A DNA stretch of 64,000 nucleotides, taken from Polaromonas sp. OV174 (GTDB taxonomy: Bacteria > Pseudomonadota > Gammaproteobacteria > Burkholderiales > Burkholderiaceae_C). The notes beneath the pieces are model-generated. The model ran no database searches. It saw only the letters and a list, made by a program, of their open reading frames with translations, and was not told where the DNA came from. Shown in pieces: positions 42,980-51,938 of this stretch (position 1 is its first letter; every line of letters begins with the position of its first letter). Position numbers and translations under genes: made by a program. The stretch lies in NCBI RefSeq assembly GCF_900112285.1, contig NZ_FOKZ01000001.1:186001-250000 (forward strand). Direction: 5' to 3'.

Positions 42980-44794
42980 ATGATGCATCCCAGCCAGGCG
43001 CCTGAAATCAGGCCTATAGCCATTGCCACCCTCGATGAAATGCGCGAGCGTATCCGCCGCAAAAGCCGGCTCAAGGGCCGCCAGGCCGATGACGCCTCGA
43101 TAACCGAAGTCCGCGCGCTGATAGGCTTGAAGCCTGAAGCCGGTCACCGGCGCGACCTGCTGATAGAGCACCTGCACAAGCTCAACGACGCTTACCGCTG
43201 CCTGCACGACCGCCACCTGGTGGCGCTGGCCAAGGAGATGAACATCCCCATGGCCGAGGTCTATGAGGTCGCCACCTTCTATCACCACTTTGAAGTCGTC
43301 AAGGGTGATGAGGCCGTGCCCGGCCTGACGGTGCGCGTCTGTGACGGGCTGAGCTGTGAGCTGGCCGGTGCACAGGATTTGCTGGCGCGCTTGCCGGCCT
43401 TGCTGGGCAACGCGGATGTGCGCGTCATCGCCTCCCCCTGCATAGGCCGCTGCGAGCAGGCACCGGCGGCGCTGGTGCAGCAGCGCGCCGTGCCCTTTGC
43501 CACGCTTGAAACCCTTGTTTATGAAGCAAATAGGCCTCTAGCCCAGGTGGGTAATGCGCAGGAAGCTATTAATTTCGTAGCGTCAGAGTGGGCGGAGAAA
43601 AGCCTGCCGGACGCGGCCGGGCAGGGCGCGCCAGCCTACACCGATTACGACAGCTACCGCGCCCACGGCGGCTACGCCCTGGCGGCCGCCGTCGTCAATG
43701 GCGAGGAAGAGGCCGAGACCATCCTCAAGGCCATGGAAGATTCCGGCCTGCGCGGACTCGGTGGTGCAGGATTTCCCGCCGGGCGCAAATGGCGCATCGT
43801 GCGCGATCAGCCTGCGCCGCGCCTGATGGCGGTGAACATCGACGAGGGCGAGCCCGGCACCTTCAAGGACCGCGTTTACCTGGAGCGCGATCCGCACCGC
43901 TTTCTGGAGGGCCTGCTGGTGGCCGCGCAGGTGGTGGGCGTGCAGGCCTGCTACATCTATCTGCGCGATGAATACCACGACTGCCGCGCCATGCTGCAAG
44001 CCGAAATCGCCAAGCTGCAGGCCAACCCGCCCTGTCATTTGCCGCTGATAGAGCTGCGCCGCGGCGCCGGCGCCTACATTTGCGGCGAAGAGTCCGCCAT
44101 GATTGAAAGCATTGAGGGAAAACGCGGCGAGCCGCGCATGCGCCCGCCCTACATCGCCCAGGTGGGGCTGTTTGGCCGTCCTACGCTGGAGCACAATTTC
44201 GAGACCCTGTACTGGGTGCGCGACATCGTCGAAAAAGGCCCGCAGTGGTTTAGCGGCTTTGGCCGCAACGGCCGCAAGGGGCTGCGCAGTTTTAGCGTCA
44301 GCGGCCGCGTGAAAAACCCGGGCGTGAAACTGGCGCCGGCCGGTATCACCCTGCTGGAACTGGTCGACGAATACTGCGGCGGCATGCAGGACGGCCACAC
44401 GCTGTATGCCTACCTGCCTGGCGGCGCATCGGGCGGCATCTTTCCTGCGAGCCACGCCAACGTGCCCTTGGACTTCGACACCTTGCAGCCGCATGGCGGC
44501 TTCATAGGCTCGGCCGCTGTGATCGTGCTGGGCCAGCAGGACAAGGCGCGCGACGCGGCCTTGAACATGATGCGCTTCTTCGCGCACGAAAGCTGCGGCC
44601 AGTGCACGCCCTGCCGCGTCGGCACGGCCAAGGCCGCCGGCCTCATGGAAACCGCTGTGTGGGACAACGACACGCTGGAAGACCTCAACATCGTAATGAC
44701 AGACGCCTCCATCTGCGGCCTGGGACAGGCCGCGCCGAATCCGGTGCGTTGCGTCCAAAAATATTTCGCGCATGAGATTGGAGCTGCCGCATGA
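42980..44794 (+). CDS. NAD-dependent formate dehydrogenase beta subunit (NuoE-NuoF fusion)
   Basis: 604 residues from the first ATG (a TTG one codon earlier is possible). Residues about 1-170 are a NuoE-like [2Fe-2S] domain (VCDGLSCELAG and SPCIGRCEQAP). Residues about 225-600 are NuoF-like: GLRGLGGAGFPAGRKW (NADH), GAGAYICGEESAMIESIEG (FMN), and ESCGQCTPCRVG for the [4Fe-4S] cluster. This fused beta subunit is typical of two-subunit Fdh1-type enzymes such as that of Methylobacterium. The interdomain linker contains an in-frame repeat copy. Overlaps fdhA by ATGA. Confidence 0.9.
   Translation: MMHPSQAPEIRPIAIATLDEMRERIRRKSRLKGRQADDASITEVRALIGLKPEAGHRRDLLIEHLHKLNDAYRCLHDRHLVALAKEMNIPMAEVYEVATFYHHFEVVKGDEAVPGLTVRVCDGLSCELAGAQDLLARLPALLGNADVRVIASPCIGRCEQAPAALVQQRAVPFATLETLVYEANRPLAQVGNAQEAINFVASEWAEKSLPDAAGQGAPAYTDYDSYRAHGGYALAAAVVNGEEEAETILKAMEDSGLRGLGGAGFPAGRKWRIVRDQPAPRLMAVNIDEGEPGTFKDRVYLERDPHRFLEGLLVAAQVVGVQACYIYLRDEYHDCRAMLQAEIAKLQANPPCHLPLIELRRGAGAYICGEESAMIESIEGKRGEPRMRPPYIAQVGLFGRPTLEHNFETLYWVRDIVEKGPQWFSGFGRNGRKGLRSFSVSGRVKNPGVKLAPAGITLLELVDEYCGGMQDGHTLYAYLPGGASGGIFPASHANVPLDFDTLQPHGGFIGSAAVIVLGQQDKARDAALNMMRFFAHESCGQCTPCRVGTAKAAGLMETAVWDNDTLEDLNIVMTDASICGLGQAAPNPVRCVQKYFAHEIGAAA
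43527..43582 (-). repeat. Interspersed ~55-bp repeat, copy 7 (in frame inside formate dehydrogenase beta)
   Basis: On the minus strand: CGCTACGAAATTAATAGCTT, CGC spacing, then GGGCTAGAGGCCTATTTG. Read from the gene strand it encodes about NRPLAQVGNAQEAINFVAS, residues 183-201. Confidence 0.7.
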
Positions 44795-47664
44795 ACGCGC
44801 CCGCCAAACTGATTGAGGTCTTGCCCCAAACCATTGAGTTCACGCTCGACGGCAAAACCATTGACGCCTACGAAGGCGAAACCATTTTCAAGGCCGCCCA
44901 GCGCCACGGCGTGGACATTCCCCACCTTTGCTACAAGGACGGCTTGCGCCCCGACGGTAATTGCCGCGCCTGCGTGGTGGAGATCAAGGGTGAGCGCACG
45001 CTGGCGCCCAGCTGCTGCCGCAGCGTCAGCGCCGGCATGGAGGTGCAGGCCGGCAGCGAGCGCGCTCTCAAGAGCCAGAAGATGGTGCTGGAGCTATTGC
45101 TCTCCGACATGCCCGACACCGGCTACAAGTGGAACGAGCAAGACGAATCGTTGCAGCATGGCGAATTGAGCGAATGGGCGGACCGCATGGACGTGGCCGT
45201 GCGGCCCGAACTCAAGGCCTTGCGGCGCGAGCAGCCGAAAGCCGATGTCTCGCATCCGGCCATGGCCGTCAACCTGGACGCCTGCATACAGTGCAATCGC
45301 TGCGTGCGCGCTTGTCGCGAGGAACAGGTCAACGATGTGATCGGTTTCGCCCTGCGCGGCGCGCACAGCGAGATCGTGTTTGACCTGAACGACCCCATGG
45401 GCGACAGCACTTGCGTGGCCTGCGGCGAATGCGTGCAGGCCTGCCCCACCGGCGCGCTGATGCCCAAAACGCAAATTGGCTCGCAGGTTGTCGACAAGAA
45501 GGTTGATTCGGTCTGCCCCTTCTGCGGCGTCGGTTGCCTGCTCACTTACAACGTGAAGGACAACAAAATAGTCAGCGTCGATGGTCGCGATGGCCCGGCC
45601 AACCACAGCCGCCTATGCGTCAAGGGCCGCTTCGGTTTTGACTACGCCCACAGCCCGCAGCGTCTGACCAAGCCTTTGATACGCAGGGCCGGCGTGGCCA
45701 AAGACCCCGAGGCCTTGCAGCATCTCAATCGTGACACGGCCGACTGGTCGGACGTGTTCCGCGAAGCGACCTGGGAAGAGGCGCTGGCGTTGAGCGGCGA
45801 TACGCTCAAAGGCCTGCGCGACACGCACGGCAAAAAAACGCTGGCCGGCTTTGGTTCGGCCAAGGGCAGCAACGAAGAGGCTTATTTGTTCCAGAAGCTG
45901 GTGCGCACCGGCTTTGGCAGCAACAACGTCGACCATTGCACCCGGCTGTGTCACGCCTCCAGCGTGGCGGCCTTGCTGGAGGGCGTGGGCTCGGGCGCGG
46001 TCAGCAACCAGGTCAACGACGTGGCGCATGCGGGATTGATTTTTGTCATAGGTTCGAACCCGACGGCCAACCATCCGGTAGCCGCCACCTGGATGAAAAA
46101 CGCCGCCAAGAACGGCGCCAAGATCGTGCTAGCCGACCCGCGCATCACCGACATCGGCAAACATGCCTGGCGCACCTTGCAGTTCAAGGCCGACACGGAT
46201 GTGGCCATGCTTAACGCGCTGATTTACACGGTGATTGACGAAGGCCTGGTGGACCAGGACTTCATCGCCAAACGCGCCAGCAACTTCGAAGCCTTGAAGG
46301 AGAACGTTAAGGGCTATAGCCCCGAGGCCATGGCGCCGATTTGCGGCATTCCGGCAGCAACGCTGCGCGAGGTGGCGCGTGAATTCGCCAAGGCCAAGGG
46401 CGCGATGATTCTGTGGGGCATGGGCGTGAGCCAGCATGTGCACGGCACCGACAATGCGCGCTGCCTGATTGCCCTGAGCACGGTGACCGGGCAGATCGGC
46501 AAGCCCGGCTCCGGCCTGCACCCGCTGCGCGGCCAGAACAATGTGCAGGGCGCCAGCGACGCTGGCCTGATCCCCATGATGTTCCCCAACTACCAGCGCG
46601 TGGACAACCAGGGCGTGCATGCCTGGTTCGAGGACTTTTGGCAAACCCCTTTGGATGATCAGCCCGGCTACACCGTGGTGGAAATCATGCACAAGATACT
46701 GGCGCCAGAAAGCGACCCGCACAAGATTCGCGGCATGTACATCATGGGCGAGAACCCGGCCATGAGCGACCCGGATCTGAACCATGCGCGCCATGCGCTG
46801 GCCAGTCTGGAGCATCTGGTGGTGCAGGACATTTTCATGACCGAAACCGCCTGGCTCGCCGATGTGGTGCTGCCGGCCACGGCCTGGCCGGAGAAGACCG
46901 GCACGGTCAGCAACACCGACCGCATGGTGCAACTAGGCCAGCAGGCCGTGACGCCGCCGGGCGACGCCAAGCCTGACTTGTGGATCATCCAGCAGCTCGC
47001 ACAACGGATGGGCTTGAACTGGAACTACGCCGGCGAACACAGCGGCGTGGCGGCGGTGTATGAGGAAATGCGCCAGGCCATGCATGCCGTGATTTCGGGC
47101 ATCAGCTGGGAGCGGCTGCAGCGTGAATCCAGCGTGACCTACCCCTGCCTGAGTGCCGATGATCCGGGCGCGCCAACGGTGTTCATGGAGCGCTTTGACA
47201 CCGCCGACGGGCGTGTCAAGCTGGTGCCGGCCGACATCATTCCAGCTAATGAGCGGCCCGATGCCGACTTCCCCTTTGTGCTCATCACCGGGCGCCAGCT
47301 GGAGCATTGGCACACCGGCAGCATGACGCGGCGTTCCGAGGTGCTCGATGCCATCGAGCCCATGGCCACCGCCTCCATGTGTGGGGCCGATCTGCTCAGG
47401 CTGGGCCTGGCTGCGGGTGACGTGATCACGGTGCAATCGCGCCGGGGCGAGGTGGCGCTTCATATTCGGCGCGATGACGGCACGCCTCAGGGCGCGGTCT
47501 TCATTCCTTTTGCTTACTACGAGGCGGCGGCCAATCTGATGACCAATGCGGCGCTGGATCCCTTCGGCAAGATTCCGGAATTCAAGTACTGCGCGGTGGC
47601 CGTGCGGCCCGGCGGCCAGCCTGCCGTGGTGGCTGGCTATGGCGCAGGTGGGGCGAGAAGCTAG
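44791..47664 (+). CDS. NAD-dependent formate dehydrogenase alpha subunit
   Basis: 957-residue molybdo- or tungstopterin enzyme. Domains in order: NuoG-like [2Fe-2S] ferredoxin (C47, C58, C61, C75/76), a His/Cys cluster region, two [4Fe-4S] sites (CIQCNRCVRAC near 168, CVACGECVQAC near 209), CPFCGVGC near 242, then the catalytic domain. The metal-ligand cysteine is in DHCTRLCHAS near 382-390, followed by the conserved His. Oxidises formate to CO2, passing electrons to the beta subunit and NAD+. No fdhD sulfurtransferase or fdsG-like subunit is present nearby. Confidence 0.92.
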   Translation: MNAPAKLIEVLPQTIEFTLDGKTIDAYEGETIFKAAQRHGVDIPHLCYKDGLRPDGNCRACVVEIKGERTLAPSCCRSVSAGMEVQAGSERALKSQKMVLELLLSDMPDTGYKWNEQDESLQHGELSEWADRMDVAVRPELKALRREQPKADVSHPAMAVNLDACIQCNRCVRACREEQVNDVIGFALRGAHSEIVFDLNDPMGDSTCVACGECVQACPTGALMPKTQIGSQVVDKKVDSVCPFCGVGCLLTYNVKDNKIVSVDGRDGPANHSRLCVKGRFGFDYAHSPQRLTKPLIRRAGVAKDPEALQHLNRDTADWSDVFREATWEEALALSGDTLKGLRDTHGKKTLAGFGSAKGSNEEAYLFQKLVRTGFGSNNVDHCTRLCHASSVAALLEGVGSGAVSNQVNDVAHAGLIFVIGSNPTANHPVAATWMKNAAKNGAKIVLADPRITDIGKHAWRTLQFKADTDVAMLNALIYTVIDEGLVDQDFIAKRASNFEALKENVKGYSPEAMAPICGIPAATLREVAREFAKAKGAMILWGMGVSQHVHGTDNARCLIALSTVTGQIGKPGSGLHPLRGQNNVQGASDAGLIPMMFPNYQRVDNQGVHAWFEDFWQTPLDDQPGYTVVEIMHKILAPESDPHKIRGMYIMGENPAMSDPDLNHARHALASLEHLVVQDIFMTETAWLADVVLPATAWPEKTGTVSNTDRMVQLGQQAVTPPGDAKPDLWIIQQLAQRMGLNWNYAGEHSGVAAVYEEMRQAMHAVISGISWERLQRESSVTYPCLSADDPGAPTVFMERFDTADGRVKLVPADIIPANERPDADFPFVLITGRQLEHWHTGSMTRRSEVLDAIEPMATASMCGADLLRLGLAAGDVITVQSRRGEVALHIRRDDGTPQGAVFIPFAYYEAAANLMTNAALDPFGKIPEFKYCAVAVRPGGQPAVVAGYGAGGARS

Positions 47665-48002
47665 TTTTTCACTGAGGTTTCCCCAGTGGAAAACGGGGTC
47701 AAGAATGAGCCGGACTCTGAGCCTGATGCCCGGCTGCTACCATTCACGCCGTTGACAAGCCTTTCATTTCTACCAATGCACTCCCTTTACCCTCCACTTT
47801 GCACAGGCGCCAAGCGCAGCCTGGCTGTGGAGCGGCGCGTCGTTGCGGGTGAGATTTGGCCGTACAAGCCGGTCGCACATTCCTCAGCCCGGCGATAACC
47901 TTTCTTCTTTTTTGCGCAAACCATTGATCGCCGGGCACCCGCTCAGCGCGATGGCGGCCGTCTGTTGACATCAGATGGGGCCGCTCCCAATGGAGATGCG
48001 TG
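47665..48002. other. Intergenic region downstream of formate dehydrogenase
   Basis: TTTTTCACTGAGG and CCCCAGTGGAAAA at 47665-47693 form a hairpin just after the fdhA stop, a possible terminator or processing site but without a T tract after it. The rest shows no convincing frame; a 70-codon frame at 47686 has no domain or ribosome site. Confidence 0.4.
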
Positions 48003-48134
48003 ATGTATCCAAATAAACAGGGCGAGCGCGTGCTTGCCGGACTGGACTCGATCAGACTGTCCACACTCGACGGCGCTCAACCCGCCCAGGCCCTAGTCGC
48101 CAACTTGAACTCGGCCGACATTGCGCTGGGTTGA
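48003..48134 (+). CDS. Small ORF upstream of hexad-repeat protein
   Basis: 43 codons (MYPNKQGERVLAGLDSIRLS, then about 23 more residues ending ADIALG), with TGGAG eight bases before the ATG. The TGA stop lies five bases before the ATG of the hexad-repeat gene, so it is placed to couple translation. No homolog is recognised. It could be a real small protein or a leader peptide; the strong ribosome site is the main evidence. Confidence 0.45.
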   Translation: MYPNKQGERVLAGLDSIRLSTLDGAQPAQALVANLNSADIALG

Positions 48135-48139
48135 AGACG

Positions 48140-49012
48140 ATGGAATTCACAACGAAATTTCTCCGGGCCAAGAGCCCTTGCACCAACGGCTTTCGCTGGT
48201 TTGTCCGCAACGTCGAAGACGGCAGCGGCTATCAGCAGGCCCTGGATACGCTGGTCGCTGCCGGGCGTGTCGATGATGCCTGCTGGCTTTTGACGCAGTT
48301 TGGTCCCACCAATGAGGTGCTCAGCCTTGACTCGGTGGATGCCGAGGCTCTTGTCTTTGCGGGCACCCTGGAGGTTCGCGGCGGCATCGATGTCGACACC
48401 GTCATACACGCCGGGCGATCGATTCGGGCCGGTGGCGGCATACGCGCCGGGCGTGCCATCGTGGCCGGCGAGGATATCCGGGTGGCAGGCAGCATCCACA
48501 GCAGCGGAACGCTCAAATCTGGCGGCGGCATCCGGGCCGATTGGGGCATAGAGATTCAGGAGGCCATTCTTTGCGGCGGCGACCTGCGCGCCGCCTGGGA
48601 TGTGATCTGCCACGGCAAGCTGTCGCTGACGGGCAGCGCCTTTATCGGGCAGGACTTGATCGTCCATGGCCTGGTCGAGTGCGGCAAGGGCCTGAACGCG
48701 GGCGGCGCCATCGTCGTCGCTGACAGCCTACGGGTTGGACAGGGCATGCTGGCCGGCGGAGCCATCAGCGGTGGCATGCACCTGGAAGCGGGCTGGGGCA
48801 TCCGGGCCGGCGAATCCATACACGCCAATGGTTCCATCAAGGCTGGCGAGAGTTTGTCTGCGGGCGACGATATCCGCGCAGGCGATGGCTATGGCGTGTA
48901 TGCCGGTCTGAACGTGCAGGTCGACTCCTGGGAGTCCAGCGCGCCTGTGATGGCGCAGACAAAGCCGGCCGGCCTGATGAGCGGCTGCTGGGCCGGGCCA
49001 CGCCTTTTGTAA
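48140..49012 (+). CDS. Hexapeptide-repeat, predicted beta-helix protein
   Basis: 290 residues. An N-terminal domain (about 1-60, KSPCTNGFRWFVRNVEDGSG followed by ALDTLVAAGRVDDACWLL) precedes thirty six-residue units at 71-250, each starting with an aliphatic residue and often reading I-x-A-G-x-x (IHAGRS, IRAGGG, IRAGRA, IVAGED). I count no break in the register. This predicts a parallel beta-helix or solenoid, as in bactofilins or left-handed beta-helix proteins. The tail has SGCWAGPRLL. No signal peptide. Not a known enzyme: it lacks acyltransferase catalytic features. Role unknown. Confidence 0.72.
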   Translation: MEFTTKFLRAKSPCTNGFRWFVRNVEDGSGYQQALDTLVAAGRVDDACWLLTQFGPTNEVLSLDSVDAEALVFAGTLEVRGGIDVDTVIHAGRSIRAGGGIRAGRAIVAGEDIRVAGSIHSSGTLKSGGGIRADWGIEIQEAILCGGDLRAAWDVICHGKLSLTGSAFIGQDLIVHGLVECGKGLNAGGAIVVADSLRVGQGMLAGGAISGGMHLEAGWGIRAGESIHANGSIKAGESLSAGDDIRAGDGYGVYAGLNVQVDSWESSAPVMAQTKPAGLMSGCWAGPRLL

Positions 49013-49086
49013 GGCGGGGCTCTCGATGACTGCAAGCGCTTGGCTGGCCTCACACCGTCAATTGGGTGCTCGGCCGGCTAGCAGAT

Positions 49087-49905
49087 TCACTGCCGGTGGA
49101 TTGCCGCGAAGCTGAGCACCGCTTCCAGCATGGCGCGCAGATGCGGCTGCAGCGCGGCCGCCCGTTCGGGCAGGTAGTCAAAGGGCATTTGCTCCTGCAT
49201 ATAGCTGCACTGGGTAATTTCGAGCTGGATGGCGTGCACGTTTTGCGCCGGCTGACCGTAGTGGCGCGTGATGTGGCCGCCCTTGAAGCGGCCATTGAGC
49301 ACGGCCTGGTAGGCCGTCGCCGCCTCGCCTATACCTAGCAGCGTTTGCGCCAGTGCCGGGTCGCAGCTCTCGCCGTTGGCGGTGCCCAGGTTGAGGTCGG
49401 GCAGCTTGCCTTCGAAGAAGCGTGGCAGCACCGAGCGTATCGAGTGCGCGTCCCACAGCATGGCGATGCCGTGTACCGATTTGAGGCGTGCCAGTTCGGC
49501 GGCCAGTTGCTGGTGGTAGGGCTGCCAGATGGCATCGCGGCGTGCGGCGATCTCCTCGTCGCCGGGCAGGTCGCCGGCGGCGTAAACCGGCCGCTTGTCG
49601 AAGGTGTCTACCGGGCACAGGCCGGTGGTGTCCTGACCGGGGTAAAGGTTCTGGTTGTCCGGCGGACGGTTCAGGTCGACCACATAGCGCGAATGCGTCG
49701 CCACCAGCACCGAAGCGCCCAGGGCATCGGCAAAGTCATAGAGGCGTTCCAGGTGCCAGTCGGTGTCGTGCACCTGCTGCGCCTCGGGCGTGAAGCGCGC
49801 CGCGAGCTCCGGCGGCACATGGGTGCCGACATGCGGCATGGAGATCAGCAAGGGCTGCGTGCCCTGGCGAAAGCGGAAGGCGGGTTCTGCGGTGTGAAAT
49901 GTCAT
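49087..49905 (-). CDS. hutG: N-formylglutamate deformylase
   Basis: Final step of histidine degradation: N-formylglutamate to glutamate and formate. 272 residues. LLISMPHVGTHVPPELAARF near 19-38, DTDWHLERLYDFA near 48-60, VVDLNRPPDNQNLYPGQDTT near 75-94, and MLWDAHSIRS near 149-158 match the N-formylglutamate amidohydrolase family. Follows hutF by 16 bp. The enzyme completes the five-step branch, since formiminoglutamate deiminase is also present. Confidence 0.93.
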   Translation of the reverse strand: MTFHTAEPAFRFRQGTQPLLISMPHVGTHVPPELAARFTPEAQQVHDTDWHLERLYDFADALGASVLVATHSRYVVDLNRPPDNQNLYPGQDTTGLCPVDTFDKRPVYAAGDLPGDEEIAARRDAIWQPYHQQLAAELARLKSVHGIAMLWDAHSIRSVLPRFFEGKLPDLNLGTANGESCDPALAQTLLGIGEAATAYQAVLNGRFKGGHITRHYGQPAQNVHAIQLEITQCSYMQEQMPFDYLPERAAALQPHLRAMLEAVLSFAAIHRQ

Positions 49906-49921
49906 GGAAAACCTCCTGGGT

Positions 49922-51307
49922 TCAGGGTGTCAGCAACTGGCTGCGTGCGGCGACAAAGCCGGCCGTTGCCTTGTGGTGAAGAGAGTGGCGGCCCGCCGTG
50001 ACGCGTGGCTGGCCGGCGGCCCAGACCGCGTCAATCGCGCTGGTTCTGTGGCTGGCGAAGACATGGGCCGACAGCATGTCGGGGGCGCTCAGGCCTTGCA
50101 GTGCCGGATGCTGGGCGTCTAGCGCCACCAGGTCGGCCTGCTGGCCAGGCGCCAGCCCGCCAACCGCGCGGCCGGCCGCCTGTGCGCCGCCCTGGACGGC
50201 GGCCAACGTCATGGCGCTGGCCACCTGAGGCTGCGCCGGCGTGGCGCTGACATTGCGCTGGCGCGTTGCCAGGCGCTGGCTGTATTCGAGCAGCAGCAGC
50301 TCCTCGGCGGCATTGACGCAGATATGGCTGTCTGAGCCTAGGCCCCAGGCGCCACTCGCTGCGGTCCAGACCGGCAGGTCGAAGATGCCGTCGCCCAGGT
50401 TGGCTTCGGTGGTCGGGCACAGGCCGGCCACGGCACCGCTGGCAGCGGCCCGCCGATACTCGTCGGCGTCCATGTGCGTGGCATGCACCAGGCACCAGCG
50501 CCGGTCAACCGGGGCATGGTCGAGCAGCCAGGCCACCGGGCGCTGGCCGCTCCAGGCGATGCAGCCGTCAACTTCTTGCGTCTGTTCGGCAATGTGAATG
50601 TGCACCGGTGCGCTGGCGTCTATGGCATCCAGGCCGGCGAGCGCCTCGCGCAGCGCCTCGGGCGGCACGGCACGCAGCGAATGGGGCGCCAGGCCGAGTC
50701 GTGCCGCTTGCGCATCGCACTGCGGCTTGAGGCCTTCGAGCAGCCGCAGCATGGAGTCGGTGGAGCGGATGAAACGGCGCTGGCCTGCGTTGGGCGGCAA
50801 GCCGCCAAAGCCGCTGGTCTGGTAGAGCACAGGCAGCAGGGTGATGCCTATGCCAGCGTGCTGGGCCGCGCGCAGCAGCGCCAGCGCCAGCGTGGCGTCG
50901 TCGGCATAGGGCTGACCATCGGTGTCGTGGTGGACGTAATGAAATTCGCAGACCGAGGTGTAGCCGGCTTCCAGCATTTCCACGTACAGGCCCAGGGCGA
51001 TGGCTTCGAGCTGATCGGGGCTCAGTCTGGAGGCAAAGCGGTACATCAGCGTGCGCCAGCTCCAGAAGCTGTCCTGTGCCTCGCCGCGGTATTCGGTCAG
51101 GCCGGCGAGGGCGCGTTGGAAGGCATGGGAGTGCAGATTGGGTGTGCCGGGAATGAGCGGGCCTGCTGCTGTTGGCGTTCCTAGGGGCGGTGTTGCCGTG
51201 TCGGGCTGGACTTGGGTGAGCTGGCCGGCGTCGTTCCAGGTGAGCAGGACGTTTTGGGCCCAGCCGGTGGGGAGTAGGGCGTTGGGGGCGAAGAGGCTTT
51301 TTGTCAT
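49922..51307 (-). CDS. hutF: Formimidoylglutamate deiminase
   Basis: Converts formiminoglutamate to formylglutamate and ammonia. 461 residues from MTKSLFAPNALLP; a 28-codon upstream extension reads into the giant palindrome arm and is rejected. Amidohydrolase metal ligands: HSHAFQRALAG, CEFHYVHHD, HIHIAEQTQEVDG, VHATHMD and GSDSHICVNA. Upstream of hutG, downstream of the palindrome and hutI. Confidence 0.93.
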   Translation of the reverse strand: MTKSLFAPNALLPTGWAQNVLLTWNDAGQLTQVQPDTATPPLGTPTAAGPLIPGTPNLHSHAFQRALAGLTEYRGEAQDSFWSWRTLMYRFASRLSPDQLEAIALGLYVEMLEAGYTSVCEFHYVHHDTDGQPYADDATLALALLRAAQHAGIGITLLPVLYQTSGFGGLPPNAGQRRFIRSTDSMLRLLEGLKPQCDAQAARLGLAPHSLRAVPPEALREALAGLDAIDASAPVHIHIAEQTQEVDGCIAWSGQRPVAWLLDHAPVDRRWCLVHATHMDADEYRRAAASGAVAGLCPTTEANLGDGIFDLPVWTAASGAWGLGSDSHICVNAAEELLLLEYSQRLATRQRNVSATPAQPQVASAMTLAAVQGGAQAAGRAVGGLAPGQQADLVALDAQHPALQGLSAPDMLSAHVFASHRTSAIDAVWAAGQPRVTAGRHSLHHKATAGFVAARSQLLTP

Positions 51308-51337
51308 GGCTGGTGTTGGTCTGGGGGGCTTTAAAGG

Positions 51338-51915
51338 GAGTTGCTGGCCGGGAGTCGCCCGGCGGCGAGTAACTTTCTTTTGCTTCGCCAAAAGAAAGTC
51401 ACCAAAGAAAAGGCGACCCGCAGTCTGGGTCCCTGCGCGTCGCTACGGGCAACCTGCGCTGCTCGACTCCGGCGGGGGTCCGCAGAACTCGCCTGCGGCT
51501 CAAACAACTGCGGCCCTGATCCCGCCTCCATCTGTGCTGCTCGGCCCAGCCAGGACGGGTTTGGGGAAAAGAAATCGGAATCGGGGAGCAGAACGCGCAA
51601 AGCGCGTTCTGCGTATTTGGCTGTTTGTATTCTTCCCCTAAGCCCTTCTGGTTGCGCCGAGGAGCGCAGGGCCAGGCGGATAAGGGCTGGCACTTGTTTG
51701 AGCGCAGCGAGTTTGTGCCAGACCCCGCCTGGACAGAGCACCGCAGGTTGCCCGAAGCGCAGCGTAGGGACGCGGACAGCAGGGTCGCCTTTTGGTGTTC
51801 GCATAACTTCGCTGCGCGAAGTGAGCGAACCCCCACTGCGTGAACTTTGCTTACTTTCTTTTGGCGAAGCAAAAGAAAGTGAGTAGCCGCCGGGCGACAC
51901 CCGGCCCCGGAACTC
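51338..51915. repeat. 578-bp giant imperfect inverted repeat
   Basis: Both arms begin with nearly the same roughly 60-bp sequence in opposite orientation (GTCGCCCGGCGGC, then ACTTTCTTTTGCTTCGCC, AAAAGAAAGT). They stay similar through most of their length (AAAAGGCGACCC, GGGCAACCTGCG, CGCTCAAACAA-type matches) to a central hairpin at 51588-51612. The right arm has an extra stretch of about 50 bp. Frames inside are repeat artefacts. It separates hutF from hutI and could attenuate transcription or be a non-autonomous mobile palindrome. Confidence 0.8.
51588..51612. repeat. Apex hairpin of the giant palindrome
   Basis: GCAGAACGCGC, a three-base AAA loop, then its exact reverse complement. The arms of the 578-bp element converge here. 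Confidence 0.7.
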
Positions 51916-51938
51916 AAATAAAGAACAGCCAAAAACCA

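Noticed and set aside
46040..46075. Possible tRNA T-loop (GGTTCGAACCC)
   Set aside because: It encodes IGSNPT in the formate dehydrogenase alpha subunit, and no cloverleaf arms flank it.
48350..48890. Tandem DNA repeat or CRISPR-like array
   Set aside because: The periodicity is 18 bp, from protein hexads with varied codons; there are no identical repeat units or unique spacers.
51308..51391. N-terminal extension of hutF
   Set aside because: The extra 28 codons (MAKQKKVTRRRATPGQ) come from the palindrome arm; the conserved HutF N terminus begins at the ATG at 51307.
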